64,000 nucleotides of DNA from Uloborus plumipes (Eukaryota > Arthropoda > Arachnida > Araneae > Uloboridae): assembly GCA_038373865.1 (NCBI GenBank), contig JAXGGA010001139.1:1-64000 (forward strand), read 5' to 3'. Of this stretch, positions 13,892-25,729 are shown piece after piece. Position 1 is the stretch's first letter. Each line of letters opens with the position of its first letter. Both the position numbers and the translations under genes were made by a program. The notes below the pieces were generated by a model. It saw only the letters and a program-made list of their open reading frames with translations. It searched no databases and had not been told where the DNA came from.

Positions 13892-15092
13892 TGAGTAAAA
13901 AACCGAAAAAGCGACGTTTAAAAACACAAATAGATGAAGTTTAAAATTGCCAAACATGTTTCAAAAGCATAAAGCTTCCTTCTTCAGTGCCAAGCAAGAA
14001 ATGGAAAGAAACAAAGTGCCGGGAGAGTTTAAATAGCAAAGGAGCAAAAGCTAGGCCAATCAGGTGTCAGCGTGTGCCGAGCCCTGATTTGGCGTTGCGT
14101 TATCAGAAAATTTAAAAGCATGAAGTAAAATTGGTGAGATGTGTGGAACTGCAAAAGATTCGTTACAAATATTACTTAAATTTTTATGAACATGAAAGGC
14201 TTCTAAGAAATCCAACTCGCCAACAGTTGAAGGTCTGCAAATAATTTTAGCTTCGGAGAAAACAAACCTATGGCCCATTTCTAAGAGGGAATTCTCTAAT
14301 TTCTTAAGGAGTGTGGCCGTTGACAGAGGTTATTCTTATCAAATCATTGACAATGCTTACAATAAACTTTCGAACTGCAGTGCATCCCACAAAAAACCCA
14401 GTGTTCCTTCTACCAATTTCGTTGCCTTACCATTTTATTCAAAAATCTCTCCTCGCATTTCCAGAATACTCAGCAAGTTCGATTTTCATGTCATTTACAG
14501 ACCCATCAACAAACTAACTTTTTCCAAATTAAAAGACCCCATCCAACCATTTGATCAGTGGGGCATTTATCACATAAAATGTGAATGTCAAATTGGTTAC
14601 GTCGGACAGACCCGAAGGGCGCTAAAATTTAGGTTAAAGGAACATGAAAATTATGTTAAAAAGAAAGAACTCTCAAAATCCTCAATCGCGAAACACTGTT
14701 GGGAAATGGGCCATAGGTTTGTTTTCTCCAAAGCTAAAATTATTTGCAGACCTTCAACTGTTGGCGAGTTGGATTTCTTAGAAGCCTTTCATGTTCATAA
14801 AAATTTAAGTAATATTTGTAACGAATCTTTTGCAGTTCCACACATCTCGCCAATTTTACTTTATGCTTTTAAATTTTCTGACAACGCAACGCCAAATCAG
14901 GGCTCGGCACACGCTGACACCTGATTGGCCTAGCTTTTGCTCCTTTGCTATTTAAACTCTCCCGGCACTTTGTTTCTTTCCATTTCTTGCTTGGCACTGA
15001 AGAAGGAAACTTTATGCTTTTGAAACATGTTTGCCAATTTTAAACTTCATCTATTTGTGTTTTTAAACGTCGCTTTTTCAGTTTTTTACTCA
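13892..15092 (+). mobile_element. Penelope-like retroelement fragment with inverted terminal arms
   Basis: Two arms of 390 bases at 13892-14281 and 14703-15092 are near-identical reverse complements around a 421-base unique centre. The right arm plus centre read as the 3' part of a Penelope-like element ending in a GIY-YIG endonuclease. The left arm is an inverted copy of the last 390 bases, including the C-terminal coding part and the 3' non-coding part. Penelope-like elements are known to carry terminal repeats in direct or inverted order, often with 5' truncation, and this copy fits. The reverse transcriptase core is missing. Confidence 0.85.
14283..14924 (+). pseudogene. Penelope-like polyprotein, C-terminal fragment with GIY-YIG endonuclease
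   Basis: The frame is open from the junction with the left arm (about 14283) to the stop at 14922-14924, about 213 codons. The first ~85 residues match in style the linker after the reverse transcriptase (LPFYSKISPRISRILSKF, then DFHVIYRPINKLTFSKLKDP). The endonuclease follows: GIYHIKC, then GYVGQTRRALKFRLKEHE, giving the GIY...YVG core with downstream Arg, Glu and His. SIAKHCWEMGH comes next, the conserved His/Gly-His segment of these proteins. No start codon belongs to it, since the upstream half was lost by truncation. It could make only a partial protein. Confidence 0.85.
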
Positions 15093-16598
15093 ACTTACCC
15101 TTACTTGAAACATTGGTTGCCAATAAGGGCAACTCTGGTAAAAAGGATTACTTCCAGCAGGATGGAAGACGAAACAAAGAAAATAAGATTTCAATGAAAA
15201 TTAAAATGAAATTTCGAAATGCGGGATGACAAAATATCTTTGAATTTGCATGCTGTGCGTATGGTACGTGTGAGGTTAAGAGAGAAAACTTTTAATTGCC
15301 GTGGAGTTTCAATTTTTTTTCTTCCCTTTCTTTTCCTCCTTTAATTTTTCGAAACACTTTGTGCCAAATTTCTATTATTTTTTCCTTCCTTTTTTTTTCT
15401 TCCTTTCATTTTTCAAAACCCTTTTGTACAAAGTGCTGTATTTAGCAATTAGCGACCACTACTTTTGTAACTCTATGATAAAAAAGCAATATACAAAACT
15501 TGAACCTACTAGACTAATGATTAGATAAACCCGTGAGTCGTTGAAATAGAAACATTCGGCGATATTTTCCACACAACCATGCACATCCTTTATTTCACAA
15601 AATTTTCGAAATACTTATAACACTTCACTGTGATTGTGTCTTCACTCCGCTCAACCTGTTTTTTTTTGCCATTTTTGTGTGCCATTTTTGAAAGATCTCA
15701 AAAAAAAAAAAAAAAAAAAGTTTTAAGCAACAAAGTCCTTTGTGCCTCCATACTAAATGGTTATCTCCAGAATGGAGAAAACGTTATTCTTCCGGTGAAA
15801 CTCATTAAAAAAGGTATATCTTTTTTACCATTAAAATTATTATAAGTAAGAATATTTCTTGGTATGTTTAAAAATTCTGCGTGCACTTTCCAAAATAATA
15901 CTTATAAAACATCACCACGAGCAGACACATTTAGCGCAAGCAACTTGATATTTCAATGGATGAAAAAGAAAAAAAAAACGATTTCCCGGGAATAATTGGG
16001 ACTACATAACCTCAAATAACATTCCAGTAAGCTACGCTTGGGCACAATGTTATCTCATTGATCATTGAACTTCTAATAAGCATTCTCTAAATGCCTGACC
16101 AAAAGCGACGGTGCACAGGATGTAAACATTCCCCTCAATAAAGAGGAAAGCTTGATTGCAGAACAAATCATATCATTTATTGGAGTTCGTGGATATTTTA
16201 GAACCTATAAAAAGCACATTTTATCGTAAAAACTGATTATTTTCAATCATTGTTAAATTTCTCTCTTTTTATTATTACTTCATTTGTACTACACTTTTTA
16301 TTCATTTAAAATTAAGAGCTATATACTCTCTTTAAATGATTACACGGCAAACAGTTTTGATGATAAAAGAAGCATTTAAAAAACCAAAATAATGTGTAAA
16401 CTACTAATTTGCTTGAAGTAAAAGTCTGTTTTATTATTTCAACCTTTGTTTTTTACGTAAAACAAAAGATAAAACTTAATGTAAAGCTTTTAGAATTACA
16501 CATTTGGTTGTTTAAAAATTTTGCACATTGAGTTTTGAACACATATTTTGTTAAAAATACAATTAGTAAAAATTTAGTTCAGCAACGGTTTTGATCCC
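15093..16598. other. AT-rich non-coding stretch
   Basis: No gene is supported. Pyrimidine-rich tracts occur at about 15310-15420 and a poly-A run at about 15701-15719. Short frames here are low-complexity Phe/Lys translations. Confidence 0.5.
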
Positions 16599-16774
16599 AT
16601 ACAGTATAATACTGAAAGCAGAAATTTCAGTTTAAAACTGTAAAACCGCAGTAATTAACTGTAAAACTATTTATTTTACAGTAATTAACTGTAAAACTAC
16701 TTATTTTACAGTAATTAACTGTAAAATTAACAATGCTAGTTTATTACCATTAAATTAGCAGTATTATACTGTAT
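16599..16774. mobile_element. Small MITE with internal 30-base tandem repeats
   Basis: Perfect 16-base inverted ends lie at 16599-16614 (ATACAGTATAATACTG) and 16759-16774. Inside, a 30-base unit containing GTAATTAACTGTAAAACTA is repeated about 2.6 times from 16651 to 16727. Each unit contains the palindromic word TTTACAGTAATTAACTGTAAA. No coding capacity. Confidence 0.75.
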
Positions 16775-17471
16775 ATATATATTTCTTTAACTGTGGTTTT
16801 TGTAAGACGTCATTTTTAATTTTATTGATAATATGAGGTAGAGTCATGCATCACAGTGCTTCTTAATCGAAGACATAAATAAGCAATACTTGAAAATGCT
16901 CTTCTCTTTCAAAAATACAAATGCTAATAAATATGGAGCTAACATAATATTAGTTTAGCTTCTAACAAAAGAAAAATGCTTTTTTCTTTTTTTTTTAAAT
17001 TTTATTGATTTTTTTTTTTTTTTTTTAAGTTGAAACTTTAGCTTCATTTTCACATCAATATCCCAATTTTAAGGTGACAGATTCTCAAACAAGTCCGTAT
17101 ATCCCGTTTAAAGAAAAATAAAAGCTAGGCTTTGTGCGATATGTTTTGCTTGTATGCGGAAATGTGGAGACTTTTTGGAGAGACATTTAGAAAAAAAAAA
17201 TGTTGTTGGAAGGAAAAGAGTGACTTTCACCACCACGCAGGACATGATTTTGGCCATTTACTGCATGGTGGCGAAAAAACACACGAACGGCAACGGATAC
17301 ACTCCTACACACACATACACGTTTAAATCCATCGAGTCAAAATTCTTTATTTATTTTTTTTTTTAAATAAAAAGTCTATTTGACTCAAAAAAGCTTAAAA
17401 TAGTTTTTGAGATTTTTAGAAAAATAATGTTAACGAATCGCATTTAAAGACCAAGAGATATAGAAAAACAC
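16775..17471. other. AT-rich non-coding stretch
   Basis: No gene is supported. Poly-T runs lie at about 16980-17030. Frames at 17132-17366 have no recognisable motif. Confidence 0.45.
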
Positions 17472-17579
17472 CCCAGGTAGCACAAAAAACGTTTTAACGT
17501 TTTATAAACGTTTTTAATCCGTTGTCACAACGTTAATTACCATTTTACAACCATTAAAAAACGAAGTGTGCTACTTGGG
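17472..17579. mobile_element. 108-base MITE with CCCAGGTAGCAC ends
   Basis: The ends are inverted 12-mers with one mismatch: CCCAGGTAGCAC at 17472 and, reversed, CCCAAGTAGCAC at 17579. The centre is rich in AACGTTTTA-type words, partly palindromic. The terminal CCCAAGTAGCA word is shared with the larger element at 13393-13798, so they may use the same transposase. Confidence 0.65.
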
Positions 17580-18660
17580 ACTATACGCGATTGGTCGCAT
17601 TTTGCCTACAAGTTATATTAATATAATTTAATGAAATCCATATCATATATGTGTCTTAAAGTTATCTTTAAATAATTATGTTGCTTAAAATCTGAAAACA
17701 GATCGAAAAATATAAATTAAATACTTACAAAGAAGTTCCAGAATATTTTTAAAACAAAGTATTAAATATTCATTTTTTATACAGATCTATATTCAAGCAT
17801 TGATTTTTTTTTAATATAAAGACTAGAACTAGATCAAAGCAAATATTGGCACAGCACACAAACTTTAGTCGATAAATTGATTTTTGCTTTTAGCAAATTA
17901 TTAAAATCATTTGATTCTTTAAACTGGAGTTACTTTTCAAAAATAACATAAAGGACGAACAAAACCTGTATTGAACTGCGTTATTCGTTTAATAATTGGA
18001 ATTTCTACCGAAATATCTACACGTAATGACAGTAAACAGAATTTCATAAAAGCAATTATTTTTAGTTCTTCGCTTCTTAGAACGTTTTCAAATTTAAAAA
18101 CAGGCTGTTAAATCTATATTTACAAAAGCTAAAATTATTCTTGGATAGTGTATAAAATGTTTTTGATGCCTACGCAAATACTATTTATGATTTTCAAAGC
18201 TCTATTAGATGAGTACGTAGTTAAAGTGAGGTTATTTTTTCCACCCAAGGATGATTTTAAAATTTGCAGTTCAAGTAAAACTTTCATAGCAACTAAAATA
18301 GTCAAAGTAATTAAAATTAATACGAGGTACTTAAAAAAATTAAAAACATATAAAAGGAAATACATGTTGTTATTGTATTAGTTATTACTTCAGCTGCAGA
18401 AGTAAAAGTAATAGTCCTTCACAGGGACGTCATTTCAAGTTTTCCCATAGAGCGGGGGGCAAAGGGTCCAAACGCAATGCAATTTCATCAGAAAACATCA
18501 AAACGCCCACTTATAGGTAAATACATTAATTTCTTAAAGTCAGGGGGCGGGCAATTGACCCCCCCCCACCTGACCCCCCCCCCCCCCGTAAATGACGGGC
18601 CTAGTCCTTCACTTTTCATATTTTACAAAATGTTTCAACAGGTAGAATTGTAAAACAAAT
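17580..18660. other. AT-rich non-coding stretch
   Basis: No gene is supported. Overlapping frames on both strands at 18135-18381 lack motifs. Poly-C runs at about 18560-18587 sit in a short C-rich patch. Confidence 0.45.
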
Positions 18661-19210
18661 GTCAAAAGCATAAGATATGCCATACTGCCGTGTACAGGTA
18701 AAGGGCAGTAACTGCAATTTTTCATTTTTCATTTTGAAGGATTTTTGTAATATATGGTGCTTTAGCTTTGTTAAAATGACTGGTTTATTTTGTTACCGCT
18801 GAAAATAAAACACAAAGAATAAAAGACGCCCATTCCAATATTTATGTGCAAATAGTATGGCGTATCTCACTATCTCAAAAACACATTTCTACAGACATTA
18901 CCCTTTATATACCTTTCCAGGGCATATAACTTCGATGTAAGGGAAAGTAGTGTGTGTACCTTGGTACTTTATTATTTTTTTTCTTTATTTTCCTTGATGT
19001 GACAACACTATACATACAATTTGAATCTTTAATGCTATACTGCCATGCTAAGCGCAAAAGTAGTATCTGCAGTAGAGCTCCAAATGAGATATTACTCTTT
19101 AAAGTTTTGCGCCATAATGTATTTGATGCAGAGGAAACTTTTTCAAAATTTGTAAGAAAGTATTTTCCGTTCTCAAATCTATATCTACGAGATATTAATT
19201 GATCAATTTT

Positions 19211-19331
19211 AGTCAATTTTCAAGGCTTAACTCCATACGCTAAACTAAAACGCTAGGTCCATTTTCTAGATAAACTGCTCTTTCTTCAGTGGTTTAAATT
19301 TGCGTATTGAGTTAAGCCTTGAAAATTGACT
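19211..19331. repeat. Foldback with 30-base arms
   Basis: 19211-19240 (AGTCAATTTTCAAGGCTTAA and 10 further bases) is the reverse complement of 19302-19331 with one mismatch in 30 and a 61-base spacer. As RNA or single-stranded DNA it would form a strong hairpin. It lies within the repeat cluster above. Confidence 0.85.
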
Positions 19332-19525
19332 ATATCTCCTGTTACTTACTCAACTTAACTTTTTTTTTATTTATTTATTTGGCGCATTGTGATTTAAACT
19401 TTAAAATGACTTTTAGTGGAATTTAAAAGGTTATGGAGTACATTTGAATGAAAGAATATAATAATTTTACTTCAGAGGATTGTAGTGAATTTAAATTTAT
19501 TCAGTTGACTTCCTTTACATTTTTT

Positions 19526-19556
19526 GCACGGGCATCGCCGTGCGGGTACTGCTGGT
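19526..19556 (-). repeat. Start of an RTE-like dispersed repeat, minus orientation
   Basis: Read on the minus strand this begins CCAGCAGTACCCGCACGGC and runs into GATGCCCGTGCA. That matches the first bases of the repeat at 55118 (CTAGCGGTACCCGCACGGC, then TTTGCCCGTG). Similarity seems to fade within about 50 bases, so this is a fragment. Confidence 0.5.
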
Positions 19557-19680
19557 TACCATATAATATTATAGTTAGATAAAATGCGTCACAAAGAGCT
19601 ACCTGGTGGCTCTTTGACTCAATTTCGTTATAAAGTGCAGATACGACATTTGTGCTTAGCAAGTCAGTATAGTTCTCGTT

Positions 19681-21091
19681 GTAACTAAATTACGTTCCGC
19701 AGCGTGGCAAATTTTAAATGATAACATCAAAATTATTTTTTATGTTTAATGTTTTTGGTGTTATATTCCAAAATCAGGCAGGTCATTTAGGGGAATCAGG
19801 GAGGGTTAAATTGCCCTCCTCCCCCCCCCCCACCATCCCGGCTTTGAGAAATCAATGTATTGACATATAAGTGGGCGTGGTTTTTGCTGTTTTCCGATGA
19901 AATTACAAAGTTTTTGCCCCCTTTTCAACCCCCTGTCCAAAATGTGCCGATTATGTGTTACACTAAATTTAGCAGCTCAGTACAGTGCAATAGTGTTAAT
20001 GCCTCGTAGAACAACATGTTGCAGATGATTTATTGAAATTTGAGTTTCCCATTACTGACGGAAACCAGATCAAAGATTAAAACTATCTCAGACAGTTTTG
20101 CCATCATGTTGACAATATCGTCTAATAAAGCACAATATATTAAAAAACACAAAGCGCATTGTCTTCTAAATTTAGGTTCCCTCTTTGGGTTATCCAACTA
20201 TTAAACGTATTGAATAACATACAACTAAAGATGAAGCAATCATTTCCAAATACCTTAGAACCCGCTTTTGGCAAAAATCATGATTGTCTGAAGTGATAGT
20301 GGAAAATATCTCTTTAGACAACACCATAAATATCACATGAACAGAATTATTGAACAAAAGTGGAAACATTTCTCAACAAGCCCAGTCTTTGAGTTAATTT
20401 CATATTCCGTTGCTCAATTTGATTCATCAGAATAAAATAATTCGTTTCATGAGATTTAGGGTTCGCCTCAAGTAAGGCTAAGTTCCAAAGAACATCATGT
20501 TTCAGTTCGTCCGGAGACTTTGAAGTGCAAAAGTTTATGCGGTTGTTGCGAGACTGCCTTAATATTCATGATATGCGAAAAAGGTAGCATGAATTATTAA
20601 TGATCACTGCATCGTTTCGTGCATTTTGAGGCATTACTATGAACAAATATGTTGTCCTAACTCACAAGTGAATTACAATGTTTGAAATAACTTATTGATT
20701 TTGACCTAGTTTATGTTTTCGGAAGCGTATTAAAAGTAACAAAACGTATTTTCAGATTTTTTTATTTTTACATTATAAAAATTGAGCCACTGAAAGGATA
20801 TTTTTGGAAACATACTAAAAATAACAAAACTTATTTTCAGCTTTTTTTTTTATACATTTTACATAAAAATCGAGACACTGAAAGAGGAACTTTACGTATT
20901 GTAAGCAGAAATTAACTGTAAAGCAATGGGAAAAATTGATTAGTCTTCCTAAAAATCAGAAGGAGGTGAGAAGTGAGAAACTCTTGATTGAATAGATTTA
21001 AACAAAGAAATTGCGTTGGACTTATTTTAAAACACAAAAACAAGAACAACTTCTTGACTTTGTGTTGAAAAAAGGAAAACTTCATGCATCC
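19681..21091. other. Non-coding stretch with an 85-base duplication
   Basis: No gene is supported. A poly-C run occurs at about 19821-19831. The only clear structure is the tandem duplication at 20721-20893. Confidence 0.45.
20721..20893. repeat. Imperfect tandem duplication, about 85-base unit
   Basis: Unit 1 starts GGAAGCGTATTAAAAGTAAC at 20721 and unit 2 starts GGAAACATACTAAAAATAAC at 20806. Both continue through a CAAAACNTATTTTCAG word, a T-rich tract and a GAGNCACTGAAAG word. The divergence suggests an old duplication. Confidence 0.7.
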
Positions 21092-22750
21092 TTTTTTAGC
21101 CTACTTTCCCGTTAAAAATAAAAGAAACGAAAAAAGCAGTAAAATTGGCTTAATGCATCTAAAAAATGTCGCCAAGTCCAAAAAATGTCGCCAAGTCCAA
21201 AAAATGTCGCCAAGTCCAAAAAATATCGCCAAGTAAAAAAAAATCGCCAAGTAAAAAAAAGTCAAAAAGAAACAAAAAAATGAAATAAATGTCGAAAAAT
21301 TAAAAATTTGAAAGTGGGGTATTGAGATGGGGAATTTGTGTGTCTGTCGGTCGGTCTGTCGGTCGGTCGGTCTGTCGGTCTGTCTGTCCCCCCCCCCCCC
21401 TAATAACTTTTGAATGAACATTCCGATTTGGACAAACTTTTTTTTGTTGGAAAGATCTCGGCGAGTACAGCTCATTCCCATATTTGATTTTTTGATTTGA
21501 ACAATTTTTGGTTCAACTTTGAGCCGTTTAAATAACCGGTCCCGCGATACTAACTTTTGAATGAACAGTCCGATTTGAACAAACTTTTTTTTGTTCGAAA
21601 GATCTTTTCAGGGATACTTCATTCCCGTACCTACATTTTTGATTTGAACAATTTTTTCGTTCAACATTGAACCGTTCAAAAAAGCTCTCACACCTAATAA
21701 CTTTTGAGTGAACAGTCCGATTTAAACAAACTTTTTTTTGTTCGAAAGATCTCGGCAAGGATGCTTCATTACCGTATTTAAATTTTCAATTTGAATATTT
21801 TTTTCGTTCAACATTGAACCGTTCAAACAACCTTTCCCCACCTAATAACTTTTAAGTGAACCGTCGGAATTGAATAAACTTTTTTTTTGTTCGAAAGATC
21901 TCGGAGAGGCTTCTTCCCATATTTCACTTTTCAATTTAAACAATTTTTCGTTCAATGATGAACCGTTCAGAAAAAATTTTAACATGAGCGCCTACTGAGA
22001 AATTTAAATTGAATGTTGATTCTGAACTTCAAGGCGGATTTCCTTCAAACTAACTTTGTAAGAAAATGGTTTTGATAAATAATGTATTGTAAAGTACTTT
22101 TCTGAATAATCTTCTGTGAGGACTCTGATTCCGACTCCGACTCCGCAGACATGGCGGAAATGCAGGCTCAGAAAAAAATGACTGACTGGGCAGACGATTT
22201 TTTGTTTATTTATTTATTTGTTTTGTTTAATTTATTATTATTATGATTTTTTTTTTTTTTGGCAGACGATATTTTTTTTTTTTTTTTGTTAACAAAAATT
22301 TTTCATTCACGAGAGCATTTTATTCTTTATTCATATTTAACAACTGGCAACGGATTAAAAATGAAATTCAAGACATTTTATTAACGAACGAGTTTTTTTT
22401 TTCTTTCTTTGATAAAATGTGTTTTGAAGTTCCTTGTACTTTTATTTTATTTGTTTATTTTTTTTTCTTTTGAAAACGATTGTGGAATTTTTCTACGGAA
22501 GAACTATAAGTTACCTTCTTTAAAAGGTGCGACAAAACTTAATTGACTCGTTTATTTAATTTTTACGTGTCTATTTCATCTGATGAGAGGGGTATATTTT
22601 GCTTTTAGAAATCAGCTTTAAGTGCTATAGAGGTATGTTTGACATAATTTTCAGTTTCAGATAATCAAGAGAATATTGATCAGATGCTACAATGCCGGTT
22701 TCGATGTACGGGAAAGTAGGCTCGTTTAGTTCTTGACATAACTTCTTGTT
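21092..22750 (+). mobile_element. 1.6-kb dispersed repeat, copy A
   Basis: The left end has TTAGCCTACTTTCCCGT (about 21096-21112); near the right end the same word appears inverted (ACGGGAAAGTAGGCT, 22708-22722). The whole unit recurs in reverse orientation at 44555-46130. Inside, in order, are short repeats of ATGTCGCCAAGTCCAAAAA (21165-21260), a GGTC/TGTC simple repeat (about 21345-21388), four units of about 147 bases (21404-21990), a GACTCCGACTCCG patch (about 22120-22150) and T-rich sequence. The short frames are repeat translations (TDRQTDR). No transposase or reverse transcriptase is visible. It is a non-autonomous element of unknown class. Confidence 0.75.
21404..21990. repeat. Four tandem units of about 147 bases
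   Basis: The word TAACTTTTGAATGAAC or close variants starts at 21404, 21551, 21698 and 21846, giving a spacing of 147-148. Each unit continues with a CCGATTTGAACAAAC-like word, TTTTTTTGTTCGAAAGATCT and then CGTTCAACATTGAACCGTTC. The period is a multiple of three, so one minus-strand frame runs across units (21528-21758) as a repeated SFEQKKVC.NRTVHSKV motif; I see no sign it is a real protein. Inverted copy B has the same array at about 45345-45930. Confidence 0.8.
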
Positions 22751-22993
22751 ATCATTTAATTTTTATACTTCACTTAATTTTACTAACAGTTAATTGAGAG
22801 AATCCGTAAGTTAAAAATTTAGGGAAATTTTCAAATCTCCCGAAATCAGGGATATTTTTAATACAATTCTGTAAATTTTTTTTTTTCCTTTACTTTAACT
22901 GAAAATTATATATTTCAATCCAATTCATTTTATGTAAACTAAAAATATACCATATTTATTTTCCTAATACTTATTTCTTTTTTCTCTTCACAG
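22751..22993 (+). promoter_or_regulatory. Intron end and splice acceptor before the signal-peptide exon
   Basis: The segment ends with a CCTAATACT branch-point-like word (about 22963-22971), then a pyrimidine tract (TTTCTTTTTTCTCTTCACAG) ending at 22993. This is a strong acceptor, so the exon that follows is internal and at least one upstream non-coding exon should exist. The rest of the segment is AT-rich with no gene. Confidence 0.75.
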
Positions 22994-23007
22994 ACCTCGG
23001 CAGCAGT
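22994..23007 (+). other. 5' untranslated bases of the neuropeptide signal-peptide exon
   Basis: Fourteen bases between the acceptor and the ATG at 23008. The context before the start codon is CAGCAGT|ATGG, with G at +4. Confidence 0.7.
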
Positions 23008-23092
23008 ATGGCTTTTGCTGATTGTATATTACTGGCGATAGCAATTGCAGTTATTTTTGATAATCAAGTGCACTGTGACGGACCCTCTTCAG
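23008..23092 (+). CDS. FMRFamide-related neuropeptide precursor, signal-peptide exon
   Basis: This short exon opens the precursor completed at 34883-36066. It encodes 28 residues plus one base: MAFADC, a hydrophobic core (ILLAIAIAVIF), then DNQVHC and DGPSS. That is a typical signal peptide, with likely cleavage after the Cys or nearby (about residue 23), which sends the product into the secretory and dense-core-vesicle route. The exon ends TCTTCAG|GTAAAA, donor GT at 23093, leaving one base (phase 1). The distal exon begins with AT in the matching phase, so the junction codon is GAT (Asp29). The phase match, the signal peptide and the lack of any other start for the distal exon support joining the two. 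A transcript would settle it, including whether a small exon lies between. Confidence 0.82.
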
Positions 23093-25729
23093 GTAAAAAT
23101 TAATTTCAAAACATCTACTTTTCAAACATAACTACTATAACAAATACTATCGATAGCATATTTTTAACTAAGGAATATAATTTAAATGCGTCCCCAACAA
23201 CCTCCCCCTTTCCCCCAAAAAAGAGAGAATAAAAAAAAAACTTATGCCATGTGATTATGTCTGTTTAAAAAGGTGTTTTTGACCGTTCAGTATTTTGCCC
23301 CGGGGAAATTTTTATGTGCACTAAAAACCATTCAAAGTGATGGTAGTGTAGGCAATCACAGAAATGATAAAAATTGAATTCGCCAAAACGCCCAGTCAGA
23401 AAAGCCCACACATGTTTACTCTTTTCCATTGTTGCCAAAAAACAAGAACGAATAATAGTACGTAAAAAGTAAATTTGCAAAATTAACAAATGGTTTTTAT
23501 GACAGAATTTAAGCAAGTATAGAAATGTATTTGCGGAGCAAGTTTCCCCAGAAAAAAATTAAATATATATTTCTGCCGGCTTTACTTATAAAATTCATAG
23601 GAATTTTTTTATGCATAGGTAAATATTAAATCTCATTTAATTCTGAAAGCTGGAAGTTGAATACTTACATCTCATTTTTTCCAGTACAGTTTTCATTTAC
23701 CATTGTATTTGCACAGTAAGAATTTTCCAAAGTTTTAATTACGTTCCTTTCTCCTTTTCTGTTTGAAATTCGCCTGGCTCCTAAATTAACATAAGTTATA
23801 TATATATATTTCTTTGATTCCTATGAATTCTCGGATCTAGCGTATAGCGCTCATAAAATTGATACTACAAAATTCTGACTTTTACGAAAGCGGGAAGATT
23901 TCAATGATTGCAAATAGAAGATCTTACTTTTTTGTTGTTAAATTTTTGGCACCAATACTTGAACAGGGAATGTGCCCTCTTTTGCATACATAAATAAAAG
24001 GGCAGAGAAATATCTATTTGCATAGAAGTACCAAAAAATAACAAGGTTAGTAATCTAAAATACTCGAGCAGATATTTGAAGTCAGATCCAACTTTCCAAT
24101 GATCGAAATACCCCTGCTAAAACATAATCAAAGAGCAAAATCAAAAAAAATATTATAAAAGCTTTGCTTAAATTAAATACAAACATTTAATTTGTTAACT
24201 AATAGAAGATACCAATAAATAAAAACCTCAAATCATTGAAAAATTTCCGATTTTTTCCAACTATTAAATCACGTGAAAGCGACGCTGAACGGAATTTATA
24301 TTTCATTCTTCATTTGATTAAGTGGAAAAAATCTCAAAAATCTGCCTCCTTTGGAACAATTGGTGATAAAATCAAATTAGTGTTTGTTTACGTGAAGGTT
24401 CACTGTTATTCGCAGCGATATTTTTTAGGTGTAGCAGCTGCATTGAAAACAAAGAATGTTAGAGTGCACCCCCCACCCCCGATCTACTAGCGACAAAGTT
24501 AAACCAGTTTTTGTACCCTCAAATAGCTATTTGTAGATCCCCTATGTTAGTCTATCTATTTGGTTGGATCTACCTATGGACTAATATTTGTTTGATTCCG
24601 CTAGTCACTTCTTAAGATAAAGCAATCACAGAGAAAACATTCCAGGTTGTTCCACCCCTCTTGAAGGAATTCGCACCAAAATCCAAATGTGTCAATTCAC
24701 AACAAGGGGGGGGGGGGTAAACAAAAAACTGGTCACACACATACAGACATTTTCCAAAAAAAAAAATGGCCAACATGGAGTCAGCACACCTCAAAACGTG
24801 CAAATCAGCCGAAACCCGAAAGTGTTCACAAATTCAATATTTTCGTCTTATTAAAAAGTAAAAGTCTTTCAAAATTAAATATAATAAATCTGAAACATAT
24901 CTCTAAAGCAATCCTTTTTGTTTTTAGTTTCAAAAAATTGGTAGAAGTTCAAACTGTCTTTATGAAGAATATTTTAGAAGTACCTACCACTCTCATTTCC
25001 TAAAACTAATGGGTTAATGAATCTGTTAAATTCAAAAAGTAATAATTGACTTTCGATATGATAATTAAAACTAATGCTCGGAAGAAAGAATGTATTATTT
25101 TTCTCCTTTTAATGAATACCCTGAATATCCTTATTAAATATCTTTCGGTTACTTTTTTTTAACTTCCTGCACCTTAAATTTAAAAAATATGTTGTGATAT
25201 TTAATTACGCATGGTTTTTACCCTTCGTAATGATCGAGGAATAGTTTAATGAGGGCAGATTCGAACCGCATCATTTAAGATAATAATAATCTTTTTCTTT
25301 TCATGAAATTAAGTGAAAAGTTTCTAAAACTGTCCAACGATGATAAAATGTGAACCACACTCTCATAAGAAGGATCGATCTTGTGACAATTCTTTAAAAA
25401 ATAATTTCTTAACACTTCTTTAAATTTTTTCAAGTACTTCTTCATTAGATATGTTATGCATGACTTTAGATTATTAAAGTTCAGGCCAAATATTTTGAAT
25501 TGTATTGTTTTAAAGGAGTTGCATTGTATGCTATTGAATTAAATTTATTTTAAATTTATGAAGGGAATATTGCTGTTTATATTAAAAACATGATCGTAAA
25601 AAATGTGCATTATTAATTTTAAACATAGGGCTTATTATCTTACAATATTTTATATTTTAATATCCACTGCTCTATCGTTTTATCATCCATTCATTTATTT
25701 GTACGTGTAGTGAATTCGTCTATGTCTAC

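Larger units (their letters stand above)
18670..19680. repeat. Cluster of related inverted-repeat elements
   Basis: Words of one family recur. ATACTGCCGTG...GTAACTGCA lies at about 18679-18715. TACTGCCATGCTAAGCGCAA...GTATCTGCAG lies at about 19036-19072. An inverted partner, GTGCAGATACGACATTTGTG followed by CTTAGC, lies at about 19636-19662. The last two act as imperfect inverted ends of an element of about 640 bases. A second copy of the same family is at 62790-63175. At 18931-18951 the sequence TTCGATGTAAGGGAAAGTAG resembles the end of the 21.1-22.7 kb repeat. The 103-codon minus-strand frame at 18905-19216 crosses these repeats and is not a supported gene. Confidence 0.5.

Noticed and set aside
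14060..14278. Separate minus-strand gene of 72 codons
   Set aside because: It is the inverted arm of the Penelope-like fragment and repeats the C-terminal text of the 14283-14924 frame.
16651..16727. CRISPR-like array
   Set aside because: Contiguous 30-base tandem units with no unique spacers, inside a MITE.
18135..18381. Opposing frames of 76 and 77 codons
   Set aside because: Mirror-image open frames in AT-rich DNA without recognisable motifs or gene-like codon use.
21101..21481. 126-codon minus-strand frame with a TDRQTDR stretch
   Set aside because: Read-through of simple repeats in the 1.6-kb dispersed element; the inverted copy has the corresponding frame broken differently.
24236..25003. 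Plus-strand frames of 84 and 104 codons in the intron
   Set aside because: AT-biased composition, no motif, no splice context; one crosses a poly-G run.
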